Part shown: in pieces, positions 44,927 through 56,393 of the stretch | Layout: every line of letters starts with the position of its first letter | Position numbering within the stretch: the stretch's first letter is position 1 | Assembly: GCA_039519185.1 (NCBI GenBank) | Contig: CM076848.1 | Location: forward strand, 128,658,371 to 128,722,370 | DNA length: 64,000 nt | From: Astragalus membranaceus | Lineage: Eukaryota > Streptophyta > Magnoliopsida > Fabales > Fabaceae | Direction: 5' to 3' | Program-made: the position numbers and the translations under genes | The notes under the pieces: model-generated | What the model was told of the DNA's origin: nothing | The model's database searches: none | What the model saw: the letters and a program-made list of their open reading frames with translations, nothing else

Positions 44927-45363
44927 GTGTGTAAAATATGTTTTTGTCCCTACATTAACAAAATAGGTGTTTTCATCCCCATTTTATTTTTCTGTTTTTA
45001 TCATTAATCTCTGGCGTTAAACCATGCTGACTGGGCACGCCACCTGGACATTTTAATTGATGTGGCGTCCACATGGCATGACAACTCTTTTTTTATTAGC
45101 AACAAATCATCCGGAGTCTCCATTCTTCCGGCGTTCCAATCTTCCATCTTCCAATGTTCGATCTCTCTTCTTATCTTCCACATCTTAGCGTTCTATCTCT
45201 CTTCTCATCCTCAGAATCTCCATTTCCATTCATTCTCTAAAACCCCAACAATCATCTAAAGATCCCTAAAAACGAAGCTCCCACTTGCGACATCGAAGCC
45301 ATCAAAAGTAAAAACCCTAAAAAAAATTGCAGAATACCTTGTTCAATCTCTTCTCGTTGTGCA

Positions 45364-45407
<44 letters not shown>

Positions 45408-46049
45408 ATGGCTTTCCCTCTTCCTCTGTTCTGGAATATCCTTTCTCGTTCTGCATCTTCTCGCAAATCATCTCTCCCTATCATGTTTTCTCTACCTTCG
45501 TAAATCATCTCTTCATCTCTCTCCCTTTAATTTGCGCTACCAGGAACCCTAATCCCCAATTTTCAATTGATCGATTTGGGTTTGTGGTTGGTGGCAACAA
45601 ATTGTGGGTTTAAAAGGAACATCATTGTGGTTTGGAGGGTGGTGGGCTGGTGGCAACAGAGATTTGTGGCACGACTGTTTTAGGTGGTGTTGACGGTGGG
45701 GGGAGTGGGAAGAAGAAGGAAGAAGAACAGTCTATGCGTGTGTTGCAGCAGAGGGAAGAAGAAGAACATTTTTTCTGAAAAAAAAAACGAATAAATTTAT
45801 TAAAACAAAAAAGATTGGTAAAAAGAAAAACAGAAAAGCCAGATAGATAACTTAATTGTGCCACGTAGATTTAAAAAAGCCACCTGTAAATGACAACTCA
45901 AAAACGTTAGTCTAGTCAGCATGATTTAATGCTAATGACTAATAATGAAAACGACAATATAAGATGGGGATCAAAACGCCTATATCGTTAATGTAGAGAC
46001 TAAACTTAAAATGACCAAATTTTGTAGTGACCAAAAACACATTTTACCC
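44927..46049. mobile_element. non-autonomous Mutator-like element, copy B
   Basis: Orthologous insertion to 6471-7577, with the same flanks and the 9-bp repeat TATTTTTTT at 44918-44926 and 46050-46058. The (CT)n run is longer here (45366-45405). Confidence 0.85.
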
Positions 46050-46064
46050 TATTTTTTTTATAAA

Positions 46065-46150
46065 CCGGGCATGCTTAAGGCTGGATTCAAACTCAGGACT
46101 TTGGTTAAGCTGGAAGAGACTCTCAACTATCTCATCCAAGTGCTTTTGAG
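46065..46150 (-). repeat. SINE-like fragment, copy B
   Basis: Parallel of 7650-7740 with a B-box-like GAGTTTGAATCCAG on the minus strand. It is shorter at its other end. Confidence 0.4.
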
Positions 46151-46835
46151 TTCGCATCTACAGATGCGAATATTTGTTTTGAAGAATTAATGTGTTTTTC
46201 TTGTCGCCAAGAGGTTAGTTGATTTTGAATAAGCCATTGGGGAATGCTATTTGGTACGAAACTTTCCCTACGAATTGTAAGAATTGCACATGGTAAACTT
46301 GGTTTTTATAACAACACATCATCATTTCTGTGAATGCATTAAACATATGTACTTTTATTTTCGTAACAGTAAACATTCTCTAAGCTATTTGCAAGTGTTT
46401 ACACAACTAGTTTATTGTGTTTTTCACTAGTTTATAGTATTTTTTTAAAACGCTATTTGAAGTAGAGTTTTAAGTAGCGTTGGAGCTTATAGCTTATAGC
46501 GTTTCAGTTTTTCTCTTACTTTTACCATGATACTTTTTTTAAATTCCTGATCTATCCTCTATTAAATGAATATTCTCTCTTCTTTTCAAGCATTAATTAG
46601 AAATGTTTATTTATGTTATATTATATTTATAAGTTAGTCCAAACATTTTAAATTCAATTCGCTAGCTTATCCGCTATCAACTATAGTCGGTTGTGGCGTC
46701 TTCAAGACTTATCAATTAGTTCTCCATCCCTAAATGCTTTGCCTCTTTTTCGGGTAAACAATATCCTGAAGAATGGTTTCCCTCACACATGTCATGTCTC
46801 ATGACTTGATGTTGTTTAGACATTGACTCTTGCAA

Positions 46836-47446
46836 GGTAAAATTACATGCGGTTTGGTTTGGTTCGGTTGGCTTCCTAAAATAAAACCAAACCGAACCAA
46901 ACCAAACTAATGCGGTTTGGATTGGTTCGGTTCGTTCGGTTTTTTCCAAGACAAAACATAATTTAAAACGAAATTAAAATTAACTAACATAAAAAATAAC
47001 TAACATAAATCTTTAAGAAAAAATCTACTCAAATATATGTAGTATATAAATTACGCTATTTTAATTCTTTTAAGATAGCTAAGACAATGTTTAAAAGAAT
47101 TTGAATTAAATATTTTATTGTAATTTTTAAATATTGCATAACAATATGGATTGTTTGTAAGTGAGTCGAAGAATTAATTGTATTTGGGCTAGTAAGTGAG
47201 TGAGAGTTTGGTTTTAGTTGCATTTGGGCTAGTAAGTTAGTAAGGAAGGTTGTAAGTCAATAAGTCTTAGTGTTACTTGCGGTTTGGTTTGGTTCGGTTT
47301 CTGTAATCAAAACCGCGAACTGAACCAAACCGCGCGGTGCAATGAAAAAAAGAACTGAACAAAACCAACAAAAAGCGGTTTTTTGCGGTTTGGTTTGGTT
47401 CGGTTTGCGGTTTTTTATTGGTTTTGTTCGGTTTTGAACACCCCTA
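46836..47446. mobile_element. hAT-like non-autonomous insertion rich in GGTTTGGTTCGG
   Basis: Compared with 8409-8425 this copy has about 610 extra bases between TTGCAA and GGTAATG. It holds many direct and inverted copies of GGTTTGGTTCGGTT and ends GAACACCCCTA, a known style of hAT-type end. The matching left end is not seen, so it may be truncated. No coding sequence. Confidence 0.55.
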
Positions 47447-47479
47447 GGTAATGATATCATCTATTTTGTTAACTCTTCA

Positions 47480-47940
47480 ATTTTTTGATTTAATAATTTT
47501 TTCTATGCCAATATAGCTTCATTAGAGCCCAACTCAATGATACAGGCCTCTTTGAGATTGAGAACCTCTTCATGCTAACTTGGTGGTCATTTGTTGCCAT
47601 AGACTCAATGATTTGAATTGATTTTGTGGGAATCTTAGACATCAATGAACCTCCAACTGTGGCATATAGTAACAACTTGGGTTGTTGTTTTAATCCATTA
47701 AGAAAGATGTGAACTTGTGTTTGTTCATCAAATCCATGATTTGGACATCTTCTTAGTTAGAATTTGTATCTTTCCCATGTTTCACAGAGTTTCACAAACT
47801 CCTTGTGAAAATATTGAAATAGTAGTCTTTGCATCTACGAGTTTAGACTGAGGAAAAGAGCTTGTCATAAACTTTTTCTCTAATTGGTTCCAATATAGTG
47901 TTGATTATGGTTGATCTAGAAACCAATCTTTAACTTTCCA
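47480..47940 (-). pseudogene. Athila-type gag fragment, copy B
   Basis: Contains GGSLMSKIPTKSIQIIESMATNDHQ and, in another frame upstream, the HGFDEQ..VHIFLNGL region. Small deletions break it. Parallel to 11086-11480. Confidence 0.7.
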
Positions 47941-48497
47941 ATCAGAGAGAATGGAGATAGCCTTAGAAATACAGCTTCTTCCTCAGATGCTCCAACTGTT
48001 CCACATAACTCATAAAATTTGAATTAATGAGCATATGGATATATGTGATCTAAGCCTGCAAACAATTGTGCATACAATAATTGAAGAAGACCTCTTTTCA
48101 TTTCTGCTACTTTAGGACTCCCTTGAGTTCTGACTAATCTTGCTAAATGGCTGGGGCTATTGTTTGAAAAAGCTCCACCATCTCTTGTTATGGGGGTCAG
48201 ACAAGAAGTATCTCCATGTTGTAGCCCTTGTTTGGCTAACTGTTTTTTCTTCCTTTTTTACTACTATTTCTCCTAGATGTTTTTTCAATGTCAAGACTGT
48301 ATAGCAATTGATCAACTGGGGCCTTCTCTCTCATAAACAAGGGTTAACAGCTAAACAAACAAATTAACTCAAACAAAGAAAAGAATTAATAAAAGAATGT
48401 ATACTGACAGTTTATAAACAAATTTTTTGCTTTAAAGGTTATAAAATTTTGTTACCATGTTTAAAAATATCAAGCGCGAGTCCCTAACAATGACGCC
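47941..48497 (-). other. Athila leader and primer site, copy B
   Basis: Parallel to 11480-12297 but without the SINE and the GCGCTCC insertion. A primer-site relative lies near 48477-48497. No gene. Confidence 0.6.
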
Positions 48498-49092
48498 AAT
48501 TTTTGGTAACTTTCTTTCTGGGGTCTATTGTTGTTACCCCCATTCTAATATAGAAGCAAAATACTACTGTATTAAGTATTGTATCCATGAAGACTTGGTG
48601 ATATGCTTTCTAAGTCATTCAACAAATTCTAAAACATCGTTCTGCAGTTAAAAGAAAGGTTGCATTGAAATTTATAATTACAAGTAAATAAAGAATAAAA
48701 TGTAAAGACACAAAGATAAAAGTTTCGAGATTTGATTATACTAACTTTATTTATATATTCTTGATTTAATATATAAGATTTTATCTTAGTTTCTCACATA
48801 TCGTGTCTTCCAAGTGTGTTAACCAGTCACACATAGTGAAATCATCAATTATTGAACTTAAATAAAGATTCCTCAAATACTAAGTAGGTAATACCATTAA
48901 GATTCGATAAACAATGTAGCTGGAAAACTAAACTCTATCACTAGCAATTGAGCTTAACAGATGATAAATTCTAGTACATGAATCAAAACCAATCTCCAAA
49001 TCAAGTTTGACCTCTTATAATCAAGCTATAAGTGTTCAAATTATAGTTAGCATTAAGAACAAGAATAGATCATTAAACTATTCATTTCCATG
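48498..49092 (-). repeat. Athila LTR, copy B (first part)
   Basis: Matches 12303-12975 and resumes after the CACTA at 55567-55617. Confidence 0.6.
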
Positions 49093-49570
49093 CACTAGTG
49101 CAAAAAAGGGATTTAAAGTCAGGCGAAAAAGGGATTTAAAGTCAGGCGCAAGCTTGACTTTTATTAAGTCGACTTTGTATGTCAGGCGTTTTAAAGTCAA
49201 GCGATAGCCTGACTTCGTAAGTCTGTTTTAAAGTCAAGCATATATGGCCTGACTTCGTAAGTCTGTTTTAAAGTCAAGCCTGAGCCTGAGCCTGAGCCTG
49301 ACTTCGTAACTCTGTTTTAAAGCCAAGCAAATATGGTCTGACTTCGTAAGTCTGTTTTAAAGTCAAGCATTTATGGCCTGACTTCGTAAGTATGTTTTAA
49401 AGTCAAGCCTGAGCCTGAGCCTGACTTTGTATGTCTGTTTTAAAGTCAGGCATTATTGCGCCTGACTTTAAATGTCCTTTTTTAAGTCAAGCTTATGCCT
49501 GACTTTAAAAGTTTTTTTTTTTCTAATTTAAGTCAGGCTTAAATACGCCTGACTTTAAAAGTATTTTATT
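49093..49570. repeat. left subterminal repeats of CACTA-2
   Basis: More than ten copies of TTTTAAAGTCAAGC and GCCTGACTT with a common GACTTCGTAAGTCTG spacer. Confidence 0.9.
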
Positions 49571-49854
49571 TTTTTTTCAAATTTTGGTTTTATACGCCTA
49601 CATAGACCCTGGTTATACGAATTTTAGTCATTCTCCTTGCATATATACCAGCAAAACCAGCAGACAGAAGTACAAAAGTACAAAAGGTTCCACTTAAAGT
49701 TGCAGAAGTACATCTATTAAGGTTTTCAAAAGGTTACACATCATAAACAACATATATAACCGTAATGTGTTGAGTTGTGTATGAAGACATATATTATTCT
49801 AATAAAATTTCTAATACACATCAAAGAGCAAAACAACTCCTCAAAAAATACACC

Positions 49855-49983
49855 AGCAACACAATGAGCAGGGTTCATTTTCATAACTTGCCTAGCACTC
49901 ATAGGTGAATAAAATCTCTCTGTTTTTCCACTTGGATGTTGTATCACTAGCGTTGCTGCATCAATTGCTTGACAATTTCCCAT
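49855..49983 (-). pseudogene. PADRE/DUF4228 gene fragment
   Basis: Minus-strand MGNCQAIDAATLVIQHPSGK..RFYSPMSARQVMKMNPAHCVA is the conserved N-terminus of plant PADRE (DUF4228) proteins, small stress-related proteins with an N-myristoylation-like MGNC start. After CVA it passes into unrelated sequence, so only about 43 residues of the domain remain. It is the last captured fragment in the element. Confidence 0.85.
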
Positions 49984-50576
49984 CTCCTTCTTCTCTTCTC
50001 CCTAATACAACACCAACAAGAGGAAAGTTTACAAATTAAGAGAATGTTGAAAAATTTGTACTCACTAGAGTCTTTATAGAACCCCCACTAATTTATAAGA
50101 CCCAAATGATATTATTAATTTATTACCTTAAAATATGGAGAGTAGAAATTAAGAAACAGAGCAAATGGAATTTGTAACTGAAAGGGTGTGTCAATTTCCA
50201 ATGAACTAAAATATAAATCAGAGAGGGAATTATAAAAGATGAAGGTAAATTTTTTGATGTTCATAACTTCATGTTGTTTGACATGCCAAACACAGTGTTT
50301 GGGTTTATAAGTACAGAATATAAGTCTCACTTCTTGCAGAATTGTAAAGAAGAAAAGAAAAGGAAAGAATTCTGAAACTGGGTATATTAGTACAGACTAA
50401 AGAATGACGTCTATCTATACCATGATTAGGAAGTGGTCAAAAAGTCAATACAATCAAAGTTAAGCCATTTCAGGCAATAATTTCCATCAACCAATTATCA
50501 GCAAAAGCCCACAAACACTGGAGACTGTGATCCTCAACATGTTTGCATCATAATAAGCTATATGTTGAAAACTAAC

Positions 50577-51097
50577 CTCCAATGCAACAGATTTAGTCAA
50601 ATCTAAACTTTGTGATGAGTTGGCTACTTCATCAAGATAAGAAAGGCTTTCTGCTTCACACAAACACAGAAGCTGCATAAAGAAAGTAGTGTTGGTGTTA
50701 TTCATTCATAATATACAGAATTTTAGAAAAGATAAAGAAACAGGCTGCCTACAGCACAAAGTTCCCCTTATCATGATGGCTGGGGACGGTCAAACACACA
50801 GCCTCACCCCCACGACAGATAGACTGTTTCCATAACTCGAATCTGTGACCACCAGGTCATATGGCGACAACCTAACGGTGGTGCCAACAATTACCATCTA
50901 ATTTGCACAAATTATCAAGCAGATTAAATTCAAAAGCAGGCATTTATAGTAGATTTTGTCATAGGACTCACAATGGAGAGTATTTTGGCTTTTAGCCTTG
51001 AAATTCCAGCCACAATCCTAGTTGGAAAGGATGATTGAATGTTCAACTTCAAGATAGACTGAGCAAGGAAAAGAATGCTTCCCTTTCTACAAAGTTC
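50577..51097 (-). pseudogene. NDX: nodulin homeobox (NDX) gene fragment, two exons
   Basis: Exon 51097-50972 reads ELCRKGSILFLAQSILKLN and IVAGISRLKAKILS. Exon 50672-50577 reads LLCLCEAESLSYLDEVANSS and LDLTKSVALEV. Both have canonical AG/GT borders on the minus strand. I recognise this as the N-terminal part of plant NDX, an atypical homeodomain protein that binds single-stranded DNA in R-loops. The homeodomain is not present. A SINE sits in the intron. Confidence 0.75.
50750..50893 (-). repeat. SINE in the captured NDX intron
   Basis: The minus strand reads GGCACCACCGTTAGGTTGTC...GACCTGGTGGTCACAGATTCGAG, the pattern of tRNA-derived SINEs with a B box at GATTCGAGTTA. Confidence 0.6.
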
Positions 51098-52075
51098 CTG
51101 CAAGTAAACAAAAAACATGGCTGTGATCTGACAGTATATTGTTTCATAAATTTTTTTTTTAGATAAGCAACATAATTTTTTTTAAATATCATAAGGAAAA
51201 AAGGACGCACAAAAGAACAGAGGAGGAGGAATCCCCCTCAGAAAACCTAAGGGGAAAACCAACAACCAAATACAAGAAACCTATCAATAAAAGAGCCTTC
51301 CCGTTCCACTGTAAATCTACCAAAGAAACACCTCAAAAGTATGCTGTATACCAGAGTCATAGAAATTAGAAACCAAACTAGATATACTGCTCCATTCTTG
51401 GTAATTTGACCATTAAGGGTGAAAGAAAATGATTTGGCTCCTCTAAAGTGATTAAAGGATGAAGTGAGAAAATCAAGGTTGTTATTTTAAGTTTTAACAA
51501 CTGTGATCTGTTATAATGTGCTTGTAATATTAACCATTGGTTTATCTATTGATGGTTGTTATTACTTATTACTTACTTTATGCTCTAAAGTGTATTGCTC
51601 ACTATAGAAAAGTTGAATACAAAAGAAAAAAATGATAGCTTGAAAGGACTGTATACAGCTACCGACATCAGAGCCATAATTATACTAAAGAAATAATAAC
51701 ATCTCATGACATATAATTACCTTAGTGCAATGAAAAACAGGAACCAAAGCATCCAAGATCAGTATGGACAAGCAGAACTTCTAAAGTACTACTACCCTTA
51801 TATTACACTCCTTTGAGGTCCGAACCTTATGTGAAAATTAGTAATATTAGTAATAAGTCTGAAATTAATAGGTAATCTAGAATATCATTAGCCGCATATT
51901 CAAGATCGGTATGGAGGCTGTATCTTTCATAATGAGCTACGAAGTCATCATAAACATTAATATCAAGCCCCGAATAATAGAACCCGGACAAACATCATGG
52001 TTCCAATTACATGAAGATAAACAACAAATTGGAGAAAGATAGAAGTACCGCAGTCAGTCACATACCAATAAGCAT
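51098..52075. other. non-coding stretch within CACTA-2
   Basis: Intron-like, A/T-rich sequence between the NDX and ARF fragments. No exon recognised. Confidence 0.5.
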
Positions 52076-54655
52076 CTCCATTTTGATCCTGGCCATCTAA
52101 CCGGATCAGCATCACTTATTCCAGCAATTAATCCGGTGAGCCTGTGCAACAAAAAAAAGAGAGATCAAGATCACTAATTGATAAGTGTATCAAGAATAAG
52201 CAATAAGCATAATAATCAACAACCCTTCGCTCTGCAGAATCTTCAGTTTCAAAGCGCATCCTGAATCTCATTCCAACTGAATAAGAACATTCAAGGCTCT
52301 TTAAGAATTTTTGCATAGGAATTATGAATTCCGAAGAGCTGGCCCTACAAAGAAACGAAAAAATATACAAGACATCAATCACACGAAAAAATATACAAGA
52401 CATCATCAATCGACAACGCATTGACAACATCCATGAGAGTCCCGGGATTCAATTGCAGGCCAGAGGGAGCTGCAACAGCACTTTTTAACTGAGTTGCCCT
52501 ACGAATCCCCAATCTCAGCTCTCCGTCATCACCCCTGAATTTATGGTAAAATGTTAGTCGCGGTTCAGAATATGATAGAACTAGTACAAAACAAAGAGAA
52601 ATGGAGACAATTTTCTGAATTTATCATAACAGAAACAAAATTTACAACACTTCTACTGCACAACAACAGAATTACACAGACACAGTTTTGTAGTGCATTC
52701 AAGAGGCTTTGTTTCTATCCCTTCCCTATTCTTCACTCCATTTCTGGATAACGGTTTTGGACAGCAGTTTTTCCTTTTATTCTTATATACTAACTGCTAA
52801 CCTGACTACTTGCACACAAACTGCTTTTTTTATGAAACAATTACTGCCCTATAATACATAACAGAGTAATTAATCCCCCACCTCTTAAAAACATTTCCTG
52901 TAAGAGGTTTAAAATTTAGATCATTATTATACCTAAGAAACAACACAGCATCACCGGACACAAGCTTTTTTTTGTTCACAAATGCACTCCATCCAGTTGT
53001 GAGCAAATGCCTCCGTGGCTGCCCTGTTCACGCAACGACAGAAAATTAAATCCCAAGCAATCCAATTGGCAATGTACCAAATTAAATCCTAAACAATCCA
53101 GTCGGCAATGTATTGTGAAATAAGTGACATACCCCTGTATATATGTCGAAACTTCCATTCCAGGCCGTGGAGATCCTTAGCCACAAGTTCTTGTGAAGGT
53201 CTTTGTTGCGTGTAATCCTAAAGTAACAATATACATTAAATTTAAAATGCTACCAAAGTACTTCCAAGAATTTAAAACTACGATAGAATGCACACTTTGA
53301 ACTTGGGGTAAGGCCAAAGCATTCATAAAAAGATTATACTCTAGTGTAGTATATCAGAATAGAATGCATCATATAATTCATGTTTACCAGGGGAGGAAAG
53401 CAATCTTCAGCTGCTCGACGAGGCACCGAGAATCCACCATGAGTGCTAGTGTCAGAAGCTGTGAGAGTTTTGCAGAACATATGGGGTGTTGTTGACTTCA
53501 CAATAGCTTCGGTATCATCCTCTTCCCCATCAGCATCATTTTCACCTTCCCGCAAGTTTTGCTCCACTTGCTATGATCAAAGACCAAGTTCAAACAAAAT
53601 TAATCTTAAAATCTATTAAAAAAAGGCACTCCATTTAGTACACCAATCTCTTTACTCTTTCCCTCTCATAATAATACAAGAGACAAGTAGGCACATTTAT
53701 GTTTTTCTGTGGCAAGTTCATATTGAAAGGGCTAATACTTGTAACATTAACATAGACATAGACATAGACATAGACATAGACACAAAGAAAACGAAATCCT
53801 GTGTAATCATTGTCTCCTTTGTTATCCAGACATGACACACTGACACTGATCCATTAAGCAAGTTCCAACATAATTAGTCTGCTCACTAAAGATTTTTCTT
53901 GACCCCTAAAGATTAATACATAGGATCAAAGCCCAAGTTCAAACAAACTCAGACTTAAATTCTACTAAAAAAGGCACTACCATAATAATACAAGAGACCA
54001 ATAGACACACTTCTATTTTTCTCTGGCAAGGTTTAGTTGACAGGGCCAGTACTAACATTAACATAGACATAGACAAACACAAAGAAAACGAAATCCTGTG
54101 TAACCATTGTCTCGTTTGTTATCCAAAGACATTAAGTATATTCCAACGCAATTACTCTGTTCACTCACTTTTTTACTTGAACCTAAGCCTAAGACATTGG
54201 AATACAAGATTCAGAAGTTGAGATATTTTTCCTTTTCAGAACTTTCTCTTAAACCAAACTGAACCAAAGAAAAATCATGTCACGGATAAGCCTCACCTCA
54301 TTTTCAGGAACCAACAACACTTGGCAATAGACTTCATCGCTCCCTTCCTCTGCCTGCCCATTAAAAAATCAAGCATTTTAAGAAAAATCCAAAAGAAGAA
54401 GAATAAGCATAGGGTAGACAATTTTCTCCACTTTACAAAAAGCACATTATCCAAACAAAAAGGGCCATTCATAAATTGTTGAAACTTCAAAAAAAAAAAC
54501 TTTTCCCTACATCAATTTTCTCACCAAGCAGACAGAACAAAAACAACACAGAAACCAAAACCCCAGAAGAAAAAAAATCAATTTTAAGGGATAAGAAAAG
54601 GAATAGAAACACTTACATGAAGTTTGACATCAAGAACTCGACAGAATAAAAATTG
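52076..54655 (-). pseudogene. ARF4: ARF4-like auxin response factor fragment, eight exons
   Basis: Minus-strand exons, all with AG/GT borders: 54655-54617 (FCRVLDVKLH), 54353-54297 (AEEGSDEVYCQVLLVPENE), 53570-53388 (STTPHMFCKTLTASDTS, HGGFSVPRRAAEDCFPP), 53217-53133 (QRPSQELVAKDLHG, FRHIYRG), 53023-52933 (RRHLLTTGWSAFVNKKKL), 52534-about 52410 (GELRLGIRRATQLKS), 52344-52224 (SEFIIPMQKFLKS, GMRFRMRFETEDSAERR) and 52141-52076 (GLIAGISDADPVRWPGSKW). This is the B3 DNA-binding domain plus part of the ARF domain. The N-terminus and the PB1 end are missing. Exon 52534 ends in a duplicated 20-bp stretch near 52380-52405 that displaces the normal donor. ARF4 over ARF2/3 rests on the LREGE..ADGEE linker. 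Confidence 0.85.
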
Positions 54656-54700
54656 AAAAATAAAAATAAATTAAAAGGAAAATCAAACTAATTGAGGAAC

Positions 54701-54951
54701 CTGCTCGTCGTCGTCGTTAGGGTCACCACCACGTTCGCCGTCACCTGCTTCTTCTTCATCTTCTTCATCATCCTTATCATCGTTGCCGCCTTCAGGAGCA
54801 TCTTCGTCATCCTCATCTTCATCATCGTCGTCTTCGTCATCACCATCGTCTCCATCGTCTACTACTTCGTCGGTGACATCCTCTTCATTATCCTCACTCA
54901 AAACGATGACTTCGTTTTCCTCAACTTGTTCTTTTGATTCCGCAACGGTGA
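54701..54951 (-). pseudogene. acidic D/E-rich protein fragment
   Basis: Minus-strand frame with ESKEQVEENEVIVLSEDNE, then almost only Asp/Glu, then GDGERGGDPNDDDEQ before a GT donor at 54700. It resembles the first exon of a family of very acidic legume proteins of unknown role. No convincing ATG is left. Upstream, 54952-55100 has three GTGAGAGGTG..GGAGGAGAAACG repeats. Confidence 0.6.
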
Positions 54952-55239
54952 GAGGTGAGGGGGAGGAGAAACGCGAGTGAGCGTGATGATTGATGAGGGA
55001 GTGAGAGGTGAGATCTGAGATCTGAGATCTGACGATGAGAGGTGAGGGGGAGGAGAAACGTGACGGTGAGAGGTGGGGGGGGAGGAGAAACGCGGCGGTG
55101 AGAAAAGCACCACGGCGAACGCGAACTGGGGAGAGAGCGGAAGGGTCTGAGAGTGAGAGTGAGAAAGCTTAGGGTTCGCGTATGAGAGAATGAGAGAAGA
55201 GCTTAACGATTCTGAGAGTGAGAAGTGTTCGCGTAAGTG

Positions 55240-55566
55240 AAACTGTTTTTATTTATTTTAGTACTTTAGAAGTCGAGCCAATACACACCTGACTTCTAAA
55301 GTATTAAAATAGAAACAAATAATTTCACCCTTAATTACAAGTTTGCCACCGCGTCACTTATGTAGTCAGGCGAATACACGCCTGACTTCTAAAGTCTGCT
55401 TTTTTCCCTATTTGTTCACTTTAGAAGTCAGGCGTGTATCCGCTTGACTTTAAAACTCGCGAGTTTTGCCTTTTAATTACAAGTTTGCCACCGCGTCACT
55501 TATGTAGTCAGGCATTTGAGCGCCTGACTTTAAATGTCTAATTCTAATGTCATTTTTGCACTAGTG
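55240..55566. repeat. right subterminal repeats of CACTA-2
   Basis: GAAGTCAGGCG/CGCCTGACTT words, and a 30-base phrase around GTTTGCCACCGCGTCACTT repeated twice (55341, 55482). Confidence 0.85.
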
Positions 55567-55617
55567 ATGAAAGCCAAGATAATATAGAAAAGCATTAAGA
55601 AAAACTTCCAATAGAAT

Positions 55618-55683
55618 CACTACAACATTTTTGGTCGTTGGCAATACATGCATTTCCAACAAGTAAAAAGTGTTGCCTAAGAG
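55618..55683 (+). mobile_element. CACTA terminal fragment, copy B
   Basis: Parallel to 13023-13092, starting CACTACAACATTTTTGG. It ends where the copia-like element begins. Confidence 0.5.
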
Positions 55684-55904
55684 AGTCAATTTTATAATTC
55701 TTTCAATGGTACTGAGATTTCATGCGTGAGTTATGCACACTTGTTCTAATGAGTAGTTGGTTCAAAGCTTGTCTACCAATATATTTCGGGATTAGTGATG
55801 ACTTAACTTACTAAGTGATGGTTCAAATCGCAAGATACCTTCATCTGAAAACATGAGATTTCCGGAATAATTGATTTACAATATTTTGAAAATGGTGGGG
55901 GGAT
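55684..55904 (+). mobile_element. 3' internal end of a copia-like element, with purine tract
   Basis: Matches 63404-63623 and ends AATGGTGGGGGGAT immediately before an LTR start, a usual copia polypurine tract. With 56394-63623 and two LTRs this suggests a tandem, LTR-sharing arrangement. Confidence 0.65.
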
Positions 55905-56393
55905 TGTTGGAGAAATTTTCAAAATATAAAATTTCAATATTACAGTTTTTATGATTAAATAAGTACATGTGGATATGATTTTATAGCATGATTTGTTTTA
56001 TGGTCCAGTGGTTGGTTTGTGGGTTTTCAATGCGTGGTCAAGGGTTCGAATCCATGGTTTGGCTGTTTATTTTTCTAAAAGTTGTGTTCCTTCATTAAAA
56101 GGCATGAATTTTTCTATATAAAGAGACATTCTGAACTCATTATAACATACGAATTTCAACTTCTCTCCAACACAAAATTCCATCATTTTTATTATTCTAA
56201 ATCATCTGCAAGACACATCAAGGTTTCTAAAGTATCCTGAAGGGGATTCGCAGGTTACCCTATTGCATCCAATTGATTAGAATTGGTGGGGGCGAATCGA
56301 ACCTAAAGGTTAGTGTGTTTACACATGCTTTAGAATCAAGTGTGGTCTCATCATCTTCATCATTGTTCGAGTGTTGCGGCATCTTCCCCAACA
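55905..56393 (+). repeat. LTR of the copia-like element (upstream copy)
   Basis: Starts TGTTGGAGAAATTTTC and ends CTTCCCCAACA, giving inverted TGTTGG/CCAACA ends. It has a TATA box at 56114 (CTATATAAAG) and a tRNA-like segment at 56001-56053. The superfamily call rests on end style and purine tract, because no coding domain remains. Confidence 0.65.
56001..56053 (+). promoter_or_regulatory. tRNA-like Pol III A and B boxes in the LTR
   Basis: A box TGGTCCAGTGG at 56001 and B box GGTTCGAATCC at 56043. Spacing (about 31 bases between boxes) fits an internal tRNA promoter. The flanks do not form an acceptor stem, so it is not a tRNA gene. Confidence 0.65.

Larger units (their letters stand above)
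49093..55566 (-). mobile_element. Pack-CACTA element 2 carrying four host-gene fragments
   Basis: 6,474 bp with ends CACTAGTGCAAAAA and TTTTTGCACTAGTG, and target duplication ATG at 49090-49092 and 55567-55569. The empty site survives at about 12973 (TTTTCATGAAAGCC). Subterminal repeats of AAAGTCAGGC and GCCTGACTT fill 49110-49560 and 55255-55560. It has no transposase. Inside are spliced-type, minus-strand exons of an acidic protein, an ARF4-like factor, NDX and a PADRE protein, in that order. Confidence 0.95.

Noticed and set aside
50930..51118. ARF exon
   Set aside because: The residues (FLAQSILKLN, GISRLKAKILS) do not fit any ARF. They fit NDX.
52076..54655. An intact auxin response factor gene
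   Set aside because: The start, the end of the ARF domain and the PB1 domain are absent, one exon lost its donor, and it is bounded by CACTA ends.
54692..54980. Plus-strand frames with poly-Ser or hydrophobic runs
   Set aside because: They are opposite-strand readings of the acidic-protein fragment.
56001..56070. A tRNA gene
   Set aside because: A and B boxes are good but no acceptor or anticodon stem can be drawn, and it lies inside an LTR.
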